Assembly: GCA_028289425.1 (NCBI GenBank)
Contig: JANQPL010000017.1
Coordinates: 496,001-560,000, forward strand
Origin: Alphaproteobacteria bacterium
Lineage (GTDB): Bacteria > Pseudomonadota > Alphaproteobacteria > JANQMY01
DNA length: 64,000 bases
Direction of reading: 5' to 3'
The notes beneath the pieces were generated by a model that made no database searches, was not told where the DNA came from, and worked only from the letters and a program-made list of their open reading frames with translations. Positions within the stretch are counted from its first letter, which is position 1; the number at the start of each line of letters is the position of its first letter. Positions 32,683-40,193 of the stretch are shown piece by piece. A program made the position numbers and the translations under genes.

Positions 32683-33006
32683 ATGGTGAAAATCACTTTC
32701 GTTGAACATGACGGGCAGAAACACGTCATTGAGGCTGAGCCCGGTCAATCGGTGATGCAGGCCGCAAAATCGAATGATGTCCCCGGCATCTTAGCCGACT
32801 GCGGCGGGCAATGCGCTTGCTGCACCTGTCACGTTGTGGTGGAGCCCTCATGCATGCCCGAAGTGGGCGGTCCCAATGAGGTCGAAGAGGCCTTGATGCA
32901 AGTTTCCATCGAAATGGAAGAGACCAGCAGGTTGTCTTGTCAAATCCAAGTTAGCGAGAGCATGGATGGCTTGATCGTCCGCATCCCCGAAGAACAGCTG
33001 GGATGA
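32683..33006 (+). CDS. [2Fe-2S] ferredoxin, adrenodoxin type
   Basis: A 107-residue ferredoxin. The ligands fit C-x5-C-x2-C with the fourth cysteine in RLSCQI. An extra Cys pair in GGQCACCTC is unusual but not unique. This type normally donates electrons to bacterial class I P450s, and two P450 genes are nearby (1-902 and 27313). ATG 32683 gives the typical MVKITFVEHDG start. The reductase partner is not in the window. Confidence 0.9.
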   Translation: MVKITFVEHDGQKHVIEAEPGQSVMQAAKSNDVPGILADCGGQCACCTCHVVVEPSCMPEVGGPNEVEEALMQVSIEMEETSRLSCQIQVSESMDGLIVRIPEEQLG

Positions 33007-33037
33007 GGCCTGTGCTTCTGCGAAGAAGGGAAGACCC

Positions 33038-33775
33038 GTGAAGCGTTTCGACTTTAGGAATAAGACGGTCCTTGTTGTTGGCGGCACCGGCGGACTTGGA
33101 AACGGAATTGCCCGCGCCTTTAACGACCTAGAAGCGGATGTGTATGTTTGGGGGACGCGGCCAAATGCTGCAGACTATCAAGACGATCCGGACTCGGATC
33201 TAAGCGGCCTTACATTCGAGAACATGGATGTATCCGATCAAGTGGCTTTGAATGCTTACACGCCGCTCTTCGACCGTCTTGATGTGCTTGTCCTGTCCCA
33301 TGGTATCGTGATGTGGGGGGGCAAGGAATATCAAACCGAAAACTTCAAGCGGGTTATGGATGTCAATGTAACCGGCGTGTTGGCCTGTTGCGTCAAGTTT
33401 CAAGAGATGCTTGCGGCCAACGCGGGGACGATCCTCATACTGAACTCGGTAGGTGCGTTCCGTTCAAATCCGCAGCTACCCGCCTACAACGCCTCCAAAG
33501 CGGCCATCGAAAGCCTGACGCGCACACTAGCGCTTGATTGGGCGGGGGACGGCATTCGGGTTAACGGCATTGCACCGGGCATGGTGCCGACACGGATGAC
33601 CAAGGTAGCGGCGGATGATCCGAAGCGAGTCGCTGCCTATGTGGCGCGGGTGCCGCTCGGCAGGACGGGGAAGGTAGAAAATGTAGCCGACCTTGCGGTT
33701 TTTCTGGCGTCTCCTTCGGCTTCGTACTTAACCGGCCTGACTATTCCGGTCGAAGGCGGCCGTTTGCTGACTTGA
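33038..33775 (+). CDS. SDR family oxidoreductase
   Basis: A compact SDR of 245 residues. The glycine motif is GGTGGLG, the serine strand LNSVG and the catalytic YNASK. Start codon GTG at 33038 behind AGAAGGGAAG. The NNAG motif is replaced by SHGI, as in some FabG-like and cyclitol-type SDRs. It lies between a P450-type ferredoxin and the AveC-like membrane protein, probably in one unit with both. Confidence 0.9.
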   Translation: MKRFDFRNKTVLVVGGTGGLGNGIARAFNDLEADVYVWGTRPNAADYQDDPDSDLSGLTFENMDVSDQVALNAYTPLFDRLDVLVLSHGIVMWGGKEYQTENFKRVMDVNVTGVLACCVKFQEMLAANAGTILILNSVGAFRSNPQLPAYNASKAAIESLTRTLALDWAGDGIRVNGIAPGMVPTRMTKVAADDPKRVAAYVARVPLGRTGKVENVADLAVFLASPSASYLTGLTIPVEGGRLLT

Positions 33776-33794
33776 ATAGTTTGGACACAGGTCC

Positions 33795-34850
33795 ATGAGA
33801 GACGCCACAGCCACATCGACCGTCATTCGACAACAGCTGACGCCGGCGCATGTGCTGGCCATGTGGGGCGTACTTCTCCTCAGTGCACAGATATATACAT
33901 GGGTCGGCTTCTTTTTCCATGGTCCGGTTTCGGTAACACCTGAAGGACCGTTCGATCCGTTGGCGTATTGGGGGGCGAAGTTTTTCGAAGCGCAAGCCCT
34001 GATCATGCTGGTCGTCGTCCTCACCATCGTGATCAGACAAAGCTTCCGCGAAGGTCGGGTTACGTTCGATGCTCAGTTCTGCATTGCCGGAGCTCTGACA
34101 TATTGGTGCGATCCCATCGTCAATTTTTTTCAGCCGATCTTTTTCAACACGGCCTATTATGTGAACGTACGGGATTGGACCGGCTTCCTGCCGTTCATCG
34201 TGAACCCGGATGCAGGTAGGGTGCTTGAACCCTATGTCAGCTATTTTGCCACCTACACGGTTGGGTTTCTGACGTATGCCATGCTGCTCAATACCATTAT
34301 GGAGCGCGTCGAATCTCGGTATCCCAATGTCAGCATCTTTTCGTTGTTCGCGGTGGCATTTGTTGCCGGCGCCCTACTGGAGATCGTCGTCGAGATCATC
34401 TGGTTACGGTTGCATCTCATCTCCTATCCGGGGGCACCCGATTTCTTGGCCATTTATGTGGGTGATCTGAAAATGCCGTGGATTGAATGGTTCACCGGTG
34501 GGCTTGTGTTCGGGACATTCAGCTGCGTGCGTTATTACGTGAACGACCGCGGCCAGCGTGTTACGGAACGCGGGTTGGATCATCTGCCCAGACGCGTGCG
34601 TGTCTTCGTTTCGACCCTGGCCATGATGGCCATTCTCAATTCGCTGATGATCACGGCTTCTCTCATGGATGCAGTCGTTGGTTTGTATTCCGCCCCCTAT
34701 CGTCCGCAGCCGGCTCATTTAATTGTGGGCGCTTGTGATTATCCAGGTGGCCCAGTGGGGACCCGATATGGCCCGTGTCCCGGTTCGCCCGGTTACAAAA
34801 TGCCATTAGCCGGGTCGCTGGAAGGACCAAATCCCCATGGGCGGAACTAG
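33795..34850 (+). CDS. Spirocyclase AveC family membrane protein
   Basis: An integral membrane protein of 351 residues with about seven hydrophobic segments (near 17-39, 62-82, 94-112, 150-172, 188-214, 232-248 and 278-300). The motif LTYWCDPIVNFFQP and the W-T-x-F-x-P-F region recall the AveC/MeiC family, which in avermectin and meilingmycin synthesis closes a spiroketal. In a degradation cluster it may act on cyclic ethers or hydroxy-ketones, or it may have a different, undescribed role. It follows the SDR by 19 bp. The family assignment comes from motif memory, so a profile search is decisive. Confidence 0.65.
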   Translation: MRDATATSTVIRQQLTPAHVLAMWGVLLLSAQIYTWVGFFFHGPVSVTPEGPFDPLAYWGAKFFEAQALIMLVVVLTIVIRQSFREGRVTFDAQFCIAGALTYWCDPIVNFFQPIFFNTAYYVNVRDWTGFLPFIVNPDAGRVLEPYVSYFATYTVGFLTYAMLLNTIMERVESRYPNVSIFSLFAVAFVAGALLEIVVEIIWLRLHLISYPGAPDFLAIYVGDLKMPWIEWFTGGLVFGTFSCVRYYVNDRGQRVTERGLDHLPRRVRVFVSTLAMMAILNSLMITASLMDAVVGLYSAPYRPQPAHLIVGACDYPGGPVGTRYGPCPGSPGYKMPLAGSLEGPNPHGRN

Positions 34851-35193
34851 AGGCGATTGTATATCCAAATCCGACAGGGGCACCGTTGCTTGGCGATCGG
34901 GGCTGCGGGTTCTCGATTTGCGCCACGATTATCGGATCAAGCCGTCTTGCACGTGCAGAACGTGAACAAGAATAATGTGTTGTTGACCACCGCTCTCACT
35001 GATCGCGCCAAACCTGCAACAAATTGTGCCAACGCGCTCTTGCTGTTTCCACTACGCACGGCGTCACGATACCTATTCGCGATTACGTAGGTGGTTTCGA
35101 AAGGCAAATGAAAGGCCGGTTCTCCTCGCTTGGCTGTTCGTTCTACGAATTGAATGTGTAATCGGCGAGGTCGGTCTGTCATGAGAATTGTGA
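34851..35193. other. Intergenic region with AraC-type operator
   Basis: A 343-bp gap between the AveC-like and MDR genes. It contains the tandem GCCAA site at 35002-35032. Open frames on both strands here lack ribosome sites and family features. I see no RNA gene or terminator. Confidence 0.5.
35002..35032 (+). promoter_or_regulatory. Tandem GCCAA operator (AraC-type site 1)
   Basis: ATCGCGCCAAACC and, 21 bp later, TTGTGCCAACG. GCCAA boxes lie at 35007-35011 and 35028-35032. It is about 160 bp upstream of the MDR dehydrogenase and is one of five matching sites between 35 and 50 kb. Confidence 0.65.
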
Positions 35194-36336
35194 ATGGCAG
35201 AGTTTCCGAATACTTCGTTGCGACTGCAGACACTAATCAAGACTGACGGCCAGCTGGAACTGTCGCTCGCTGATGCGCCAGTGCCGCCGCCTGCGTCGGA
35301 TGAGGTTGTGGTTCAGGTGCAAGCGTCCCCCCTCAATCCCTCCGATTTGGCCATGTTGCTTGGCACAGCGGATGTGTCGACCGCAAAGCAGTCCGGCACG
35401 GCGGATCGCCCTGCCATAACGCTAGACATTCCTCCCCACGGTAGGGCGGCCATGGCGAATCGGGTCGGCAAAGCCTACGGAATCGGCAATGAAGGCGCAG
35501 GAGTTGTGGTGGCGGCCGGCGACTCCGATGGGGCGCAATCCCTGTTGGGAAAAACGGTGGCTTGCCGTGGCGGTGAGTTGCACGCGCAGTACCGCACGTT
35601 AAATGTTGCGCAATGCATGCTCCTGCCGGATGACATCTCGCCGGCCGAAGGCGCCGCGTGCTTCACCAATCCAATGACGGTCTTGGGCATGATCGAGACC
35701 ATGCGACTTGAAGGCCACACGGCGTTGGTGCATACGGCGGCGGCCTCAAACTTGGGCCTCATGCTGAACAAAGTTTGCACCGCAGACGGAATCGGGCTGG
35801 TTAACATCGTGCGGAAGCCGGAGCAAGAGTCTTTGCTGCGCACGTTGGGCGCCCGGCATGTGGTTAACTCCGAGTCGCCAAGTTTCCAAAACGATCTGGT
35901 TGCCGCAATTGGAGAAACCGGCGCGACGCTTGGGTTTGATGCGGTAGGGGGTGGCCGGCTGGCCGGCAACATATTAGGCGCCATGGAGATCGCGCTGGCG
36001 AAGAAGATGCCGGACTATAGCCGGTACGGGTCACCCCAGCACAAGCAGGTCTATATCTATGGGCGCTTGGATCTTGGCGAAGTGGTGTTGCCTTTTAACC
36101 TGGGCATGGCTTGGTCGGTTGGGGGCTGGTTGTCGACCTACGCCCTAGAAAAGATCGGACCGAAGGGCGTTGCCGCAATACGGGCAAGAGTGCTTGGTGA
36201 ATTGAAGACGACTTTTGCCAGCCGGTACTCCGCTGAAATCTCCTTGATGCAGGCACTGGACCTTGAAACGCTGAAGGCTTACAGCCGCAAGGCCACAGGC
36301 GAAAAGTATCTCATCGCGCCAAACAAGTCGGACTAG
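35194..36336 (+). CDS. MDR family (zinc-type/quinone reductase) dehydrogenase
   Basis: A medium-chain dehydrogenase/reductase of 380 residues. The N-terminal catalytic domain has PLNPSDLAMLLG and GNEGAGVVVAAGD; the nucleotide domain has VHTAAASNLGLMLNK in place of the standard GxGxxG, as in quinone reductases. The structural zinc cysteines are absent. It probably reduces an enoyl or quinone-like bond with NADPH. It is convergent with a crotonase gene and appears to be a single-gene unit behind an AraC-type site. Confidence 0.85.
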   Translation: MAEFPNTSLRLQTLIKTDGQLELSLADAPVPPPASDEVVVQVQASPLNPSDLAMLLGTADVSTAKQSGTADRPAITLDIPPHGRAAMANRVGKAYGIGNEGAGVVVAAGDSDGAQSLLGKTVACRGGELHAQYRTLNVAQCMLLPDDISPAEGAACFTNPMTVLGMIETMRLEGHTALVHTAAASNLGLMLNKVCTADGIGLVNIVRKPEQESLLRTLGARHVVNSESPSFQNDLVAAIGETGATLGFDAVGGGRLAGNILGAMEIALAKKMPDYSRYGSPQHKQVYIYGRLDLGEVVLPFNLGMAWSVGGWLSTYALEKIGPKGVAAIRARVLGELKTTFASRYSAEISLMQALDLETLKAYSRKATGEKYLIAPNKSD

Positions 36337-36381
36337 CGCTTCGTGATGTGGCGACCAAGGAGATGGCGCAATCCCACCAGA

Positions 36382-37125
36382 CTATTTTGATCGGTTGCCG
36401 CCGTACTCGGTATCGATCACCTGATCGGGCGTGATTGGAAAGTTCAGGAGCTGCCCCAAACGCACCTCTTTGAGTGCCGCTTCGCGGTCAGCGTCATTGT
36501 GCGGCACGTTTTGAATGACATGCTTGGCCGTGTTGAGCACGGGGCGATCGAAGCCGGCGATCCTTTTTGCGAGCGTCTTCGCCATATTGAGACATTCGCC
36601 GGGTTCGGACACAGCATTGATCAAGCCAAGCTCCCGGGCGCGCTCTGCCGGTAAAGGCAGGCCGGTGAGGGCCATTTCGGCGATCACTTTTTTCGGCAAA
36701 GCAAGATGCAGCATGCCCGCCGCGACGCCCCCATAGATGCCATGGCGAATCTGGGGCAAGGCCAAATTTGCCGTCGGCTCCGCGACTGCTAAATCGCAGG
36801 CGGCGAGCAATGTGTTGCCGGCCCCGACCGTCGGACCGTTAAGGGCCGCAATGAAAATGGTTTCGCATTTAAAAAGCTGTTTGAAAAAGCCCCATTGCTC
36901 TTTGCCCTCATTGTGGCCAACCGGTTCTTTTAGGTCCATGCCTGCACAGAAAGCCGGCCCCGCGCCGGTGACGATCACGGCGTTTGTATCGTCGGACAGA
37001 TTGGCGATGAAATCCTTGAACTCTTCACGCAATGCCCGGCTTAGTGCATTTCTTTGCTCAGGCCGATTGAGGATGACGGTCGCAATGTTTTCTTCTTTTT
37101 CGACGATGATGTTTTCGTAGTTCAT
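36382..37125 (-). CDS. Enoyl-CoA hydratase/isomerase family protein
   Basis: A crotonase-fold protein of 247 residues. The first oxyanion strand is AFCAGMDLKEP and the second NGPTVGAGNTLLAACDLA. The ATG at 37125 begins MNYENIIVEKEENIATV. Its closest relative in the window is the crotonase at 58367 (MKYENIAVETNETIATV), a clear paralogue. It is the last gene of a minus-strand unit crotonase-flavin oxidoreductase-crotonase that begins at 38926. Confidence 0.9.
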   Translation of the reverse strand: MNYENIIVEKEENIATVILNRPEQRNALSRALREEFKDFIANLSDDTNAVIVTGAGPAFCAGMDLKEPVGHNEGKEQWGFFKQLFKCETIFIAALNGPTVGAGNTLLAACDLAVAEPTANLALPQIRHGIYGGVAAGMLHLALPKKVIAEMALTGLPLPAERARELGLINAVSEPGECLNMAKTLAKRIAGFDRPVLNTAKHVIQNVPHNDADREAALKEVRLGQLLNFPITPDQVIDTEYGGNRSK

Positions 37126-37164
37126 CAAGACCTCGTAGAAGGCTGGTTTGACTGCTTGCGCGGC

Positions 37165-38109
37165 TTAGCTCGCCAAGGATTTCCGCATTTCGGATTTCGC
37201 AGTTTGGTATTCAGCGATGATCCGCTCACAAATATCAATCGCCGATTCCACCTGCTTGACCATCGCGACGCCGTGGCCGCAGCTTTTCACTTTCGAATAA
37301 CGTTCGCGGACAACGCCGGTCGACATCACTTCGCCGGGGGTGGTCGTTGCGAGTTCTTTCAGGTCCACACCGCACTCAATCAGGCTCGGCGTTATCCAGT
37401 TGGCTGGGGCACCGTCAAGGGCGGCGGAAAAGAAAACGTCTTTAGACGAACAATCGACCAGCATTTGCCGATAGTGATCGTCGGCGCCTGACTCGGTCGC
37501 GGCGATAAACCGCGTCCCCATATAGGAAAGAACGGCGCCCATTGCTTGGGCGGCCAACAGATCACGGCCGGTGCTGAGGGCGCCGGACAAGATGATCGGT
37601 GTGTCGGTGACCTCGCGGATTTCATTGAGCAAGGCGAATGGATTGATGGTGCCCGTATGGCCGCCGGCGCCGCCGCAAACGGCGATCAGCGCGTCCGCGC
37701 CCGCTTGAGCTGCCTTTTCCGCATGCCGCGCAGAAGCCACATCGTGAAAGATGAGCCCGCCATACTCGTGAATACGGCCAAACACATCATCTGGCGCGCC
37801 TTTGGACGTGAGCACCACCGGCACTTTGTGCTTGATGCAGAGTTCTAAATCGCCTTCCATCCGGTCATTGGTTTTGTGCACGACCAAGTTGACAGCCCAC
37901 GGGGCAGGTTCGTCCATCTCCGCCAATCCCGCTTCCATTTCGTGGAGCCAACCTTCGAAAACTTCCCGCGTGCGGGTGCAATGGGCGGGAAAGCTGCCCA
38001 TGACGCCCCGCGAACACGTGGCCAAGGCCAGCTTGGGGGTCGAAACCAGAAACATGGGCGCAGCAATCAGGGGAACCTTGAGCGTGCCGCCGAATGTGAA
38101 ATCGGTCAT
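37165..38109 (-). CDS. NAD(P)H-dependent flavin oxidoreductase, nitronate-monooxygenase family
   Basis: A TIM-barrel FMN enzyme of 314 residues. The N-terminal APMFLVSTPKLALATC, the central DALIAVCGGAGGHTG and the phosphate-binding LSGALSTGRDL are typical. Family members include nitronate monooxygenases and enoyl reductases of degradation pathways; here it lies between two crotonases, so an acyl-CoA-related reduction is more plausible than nitroalkane oxidation. It is paralogous to the gene at 53931, sharing nearly every motif. Confidence 0.9.
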   Translation of the reverse strand: MTDFTFGGTLKVPLIAAPMFLVSTPKLALATCSRGVMGSFPAHCTRTREVFEGWLHEMEAGLAEMDEPAPWAVNLVVHKTNDRMEGDLELCIKHKVPVVLTSKGAPDDVFGRIHEYGGLIFHDVASARHAEKAAQAGADALIAVCGGAGGHTGTINPFALLNEIREVTDTPIILSGALSTGRDLLAAQAMGAVLSYMGTRFIAATESGADDHYRQMLVDCSSKDVFFSAALDGAPANWITPSLIECGVDLKELATTTPGEVMSTGVVRERYSKVKSCGHGVAMVKQVESAIDICERIIAEYQTAKSEMRKSLAS

Positions 38110-38131
38110 GATGACAATTCCTATAGCGCGA

Positions 38132-38926
38132 TTACTTGCCTGAGAATCTAGGTTCGCGTTTTTCGATGAAGGCTATCACGCCTTCCTTGACATCGTCCGT
38201 CGACAGACAAACATTTTGCGCGTAGGTCTCATACTCAAGGGCGTCACGTAGATCGGCTTCCATCGCACGATAGATCGCGCGTTTTGACAAGCGGATGGAC
38301 ACCGGCGGGCCGGCCGCGAAACTCCGCGCCATTTCCTGCGCCGTGGCCAGCAGGTCCTCAGGGTCGGTCAGTTGCGATACAATACCCAACGCATTGGCCT
38401 CTTCAGCGTCAATCATGCGCCCCGACCAAATGAGTTCGCATGCTTTCGCGGTACCAACGATTTTGGGAAGGAAGTAGGTGCCGCCCCAATCCGGATGCAA
38501 GCCCCGGCGGGAGAAGGTTTGGCCAAACTTTGCGGCTTTAGAGGCGATACGAATATCACAAGCAAGGGCGATACCCATGCCACCGCCGGCGGCGGCGCCA
38601 TTCACAGCAGCGATGTATGGCTTGGCTGATCCGCGTATGGCCAAAATGATCTTGTCGCGGATGGGTTCCAATTTGTTGGACAAGGGGTTAACGTCGTCGG
38701 CCGATTTTGCGCCGGCCTTTTCTTTCATATCTCCGCCGGCGCAAAATCCACGCCCGGCACCTGTAATGACGACGGCGCGTACATCGCCGCGGCTGTTGCT
38801 TAACTGAACCGTCTCAAAGATTTCTTGGCGCAGGGTCTCGTTGAGAGCGTTGTACCGGTCTGGCCGATTAAGCGTGATCGTCGCTACGTTTTCGGCGACA
38901 TCGTAAAGGACTGTCTTGAACTCCAC
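38132..38926 (-). CDS. Enoyl-CoA hydratase/isomerase family protein
   Basis: A 264-residue crotonase. Oxyanion-hole strands are GFCAGGDMKEK and NGAAAGGGMGIALACD; RRGLHPDWGG follows, where the Asp replaces one of the two glutamates of true hydratases, as in isomerase-type members. The GTG start at 38926 follows GGGGAGAGAGGC. It is the first gene of the minus-strand unit and shares its upstream region with the divergent AraC gene and its operator. Confidence 0.9.
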   Translation of the reverse strand: MEFKTVLYDVAENVATITLNRPDRYNALNETLRQEIFETVQLSNSRGDVRAVVITGAGRGFCAGGDMKEKAGAKSADDVNPLSNKLEPIRDKIILAIRGSAKPYIAAVNGAAAGGGMGIALACDIRIASKAAKFGQTFSRRGLHPDWGGTYFLPKIVGTAKACELIWSGRMIDAEEANALGIVSQLTDPEDLLATAQEMARSFAAGPPVSIRLSKRAIYRAMEADLRDALEYETYAQNVCLSTDDVKEGVIAFIEKREPRFSGK

Positions 38927-39035
38927 GCCTCTCTCCCCTTAGCCAAGCGGTGTTTTTTGACGCCCGCCACAATTCGCGATCGTGAAGCGACGCACCGACA
39001 AGTCCCTACAATTAAAGCAAAGGCGGGGGGGCGTT

Positions 39036-39073
39036 CTTGCATATCGTGCCAAACCTATAACAGTTGGCGCCAA
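39036..39073 (+). promoter_or_regulatory. Tandem GCCAA operator (AraC-type site 2)
   Basis: CTTGCATATCGTGCCAAACC then GCGCCAAT 21 bp further on; GCCAA boxes at 39048-39052 and 39069-39073. It lies between the divergent crotonase unit and the AraC gene. The 27-bp part 39036-39062 matches the site before the second AraC gene at 25 of 27 positions by eye, at the same distance (102 bp) from the ATG. Confidence 0.75.
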
Positions 39074-39164
39074 TGGCGTGTGACGGCAGCGTGAGACCTG
39101 GACGGTTCATTCCGGCCCTGACAATAGAGAACTACTTTGATTTACAGCAGTGCCGCGACCAAAA

Positions 39165-40169
39165 ATGAACTCCATCAGAAAGGACCGATACCCTTTTGTG
39201 ACAGCGACCCAACGGGCGTGTCGTGTTTTGAAGCTGTCACCGGAGCGGGTGTTTCGGCGTGCCGGGCTTCCTGCCGATTCTCTCAGTCATGAAGGACGGG
39301 GACTTACGGCAAGGCAGTTTTTTGACGTGTGGAATGCCGAGTTATCGGAAGCCAATAGGGAAGACGCGGCCCTCTATCTCGCTCGGTCGACGGCTAGAGG
39401 TGCCCCCACCTCCACAACGTTGGCGTTTTCCTGCAGCGCGGATTTGGATACGGCTTTCAAGCGGCTCAGCATTTTCAAACCGCTTGTCTTTCCACTACAT
39501 CTCGGCATCGAAAAAACCGATGCGGGCTTCGACCTATCGCTCAAACCCGTCGATCCGGATGTGCCGATTCCGGATACATTTGCTGCGTTTGAAATCTACT
39601 ATTTGGTTGCTTTGGCGCGAAACTGTACGAACGAGAAGATCGTTCCCTTGTCCGTGAAAATTCCGGGAGCTTTGATGAACCGCGCGAACGCAGAACAGTA
39701 TCTAGGCGTTACTATTCGAGAAGGGCGCTACGCGCAGCTTCAACTTTCGGCCGAAGACCTTCGTCTGCCGCTCATTTCGGTGAATGAGGAAATGTGGGAG
39801 GAATTTGAACCGGGCCTGTATCAGAGGCTGCTTGATCGAGATCGGAATTCGGCGATGAGCATGCGCGTTCGTCGTGCTTTGATTCAGTTGCTGCCGAGCG
39901 GTCATGCTTCCGCTGATGCTGTTTGCAAACATCTTCATATCAGCAAAAGAAGCCTTTATCGCTATCTCAGAAGTGAAGGTGAAACCTTTCAATCGGTATT
40001 GGACGCAACGCGCTCCGAGCTTTCGCTCCACTACCTGTCCAACAATGATTTGAGCATTGACGAAATATCTTACTTGTTGGCGTTTCGAGATCCCAACTCG
40101 TTCTACCGTGCCTTTCGTGGATGGACCGGGATGACTCCCATGGAAGCCCGCTCTCGGCGCATACAATAG
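39165..40169 (+). CDS. AraC family transcriptional regulator
   Basis: A 334-residue regulator with an N-terminal arabinose-binding-like domain (PF12625 type: RAGLPADSL, LYLARS) and a C-terminal double helix-turn-helix. The first is near VCKHLHISKRSLYRYL and the second at ISYLLAFRDPNSFYRAFRGW. ATG 39165 is preferred over GTG 39150 by comparison with its paralogue at 44022. Regulators of this group normally bind direct repeats and activate in response to a pathway substrate. The 21-bp spaced GCCAA repeats are the expected sort of site. Confidence 0.95.
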   Translation: MNSIRKDRYPFVTATQRACRVLKLSPERVFRRAGLPADSLSHEGRGLTARQFFDVWNAELSEANREDAALYLARSTARGAPTSTTLAFSCSADLDTAFKRLSIFKPLVFPLHLGIEKTDAGFDLSLKPVDPDVPIPDTFAAFEIYYLVALARNCTNEKIVPLSVKIPGALMNRANAEQYLGVTIREGRYAQLQLSAEDLRLPLISVNEEMWEEFEPGLYQRLLDRDRNSAMSMRVRRALIQLLPSGHASADAVCKHLHISKRSLYRYLRSEGETFQSVLDATRSELSLHYLSNNDLSIDEISYLLAFRDPNSFYRAFRGWTGMTPMEARSRRIQ

Positions 40170-40193
40170 AGCAAAGTTACGTCTGGCGACCGG

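Noticed and set aside
34937-35233. 98-codon minus-strand frame in the 343-bp gap
   Set aside because: It overlaps the AraC-type operator and the MDR start, and lacks a ribosome site or recognisable motif.
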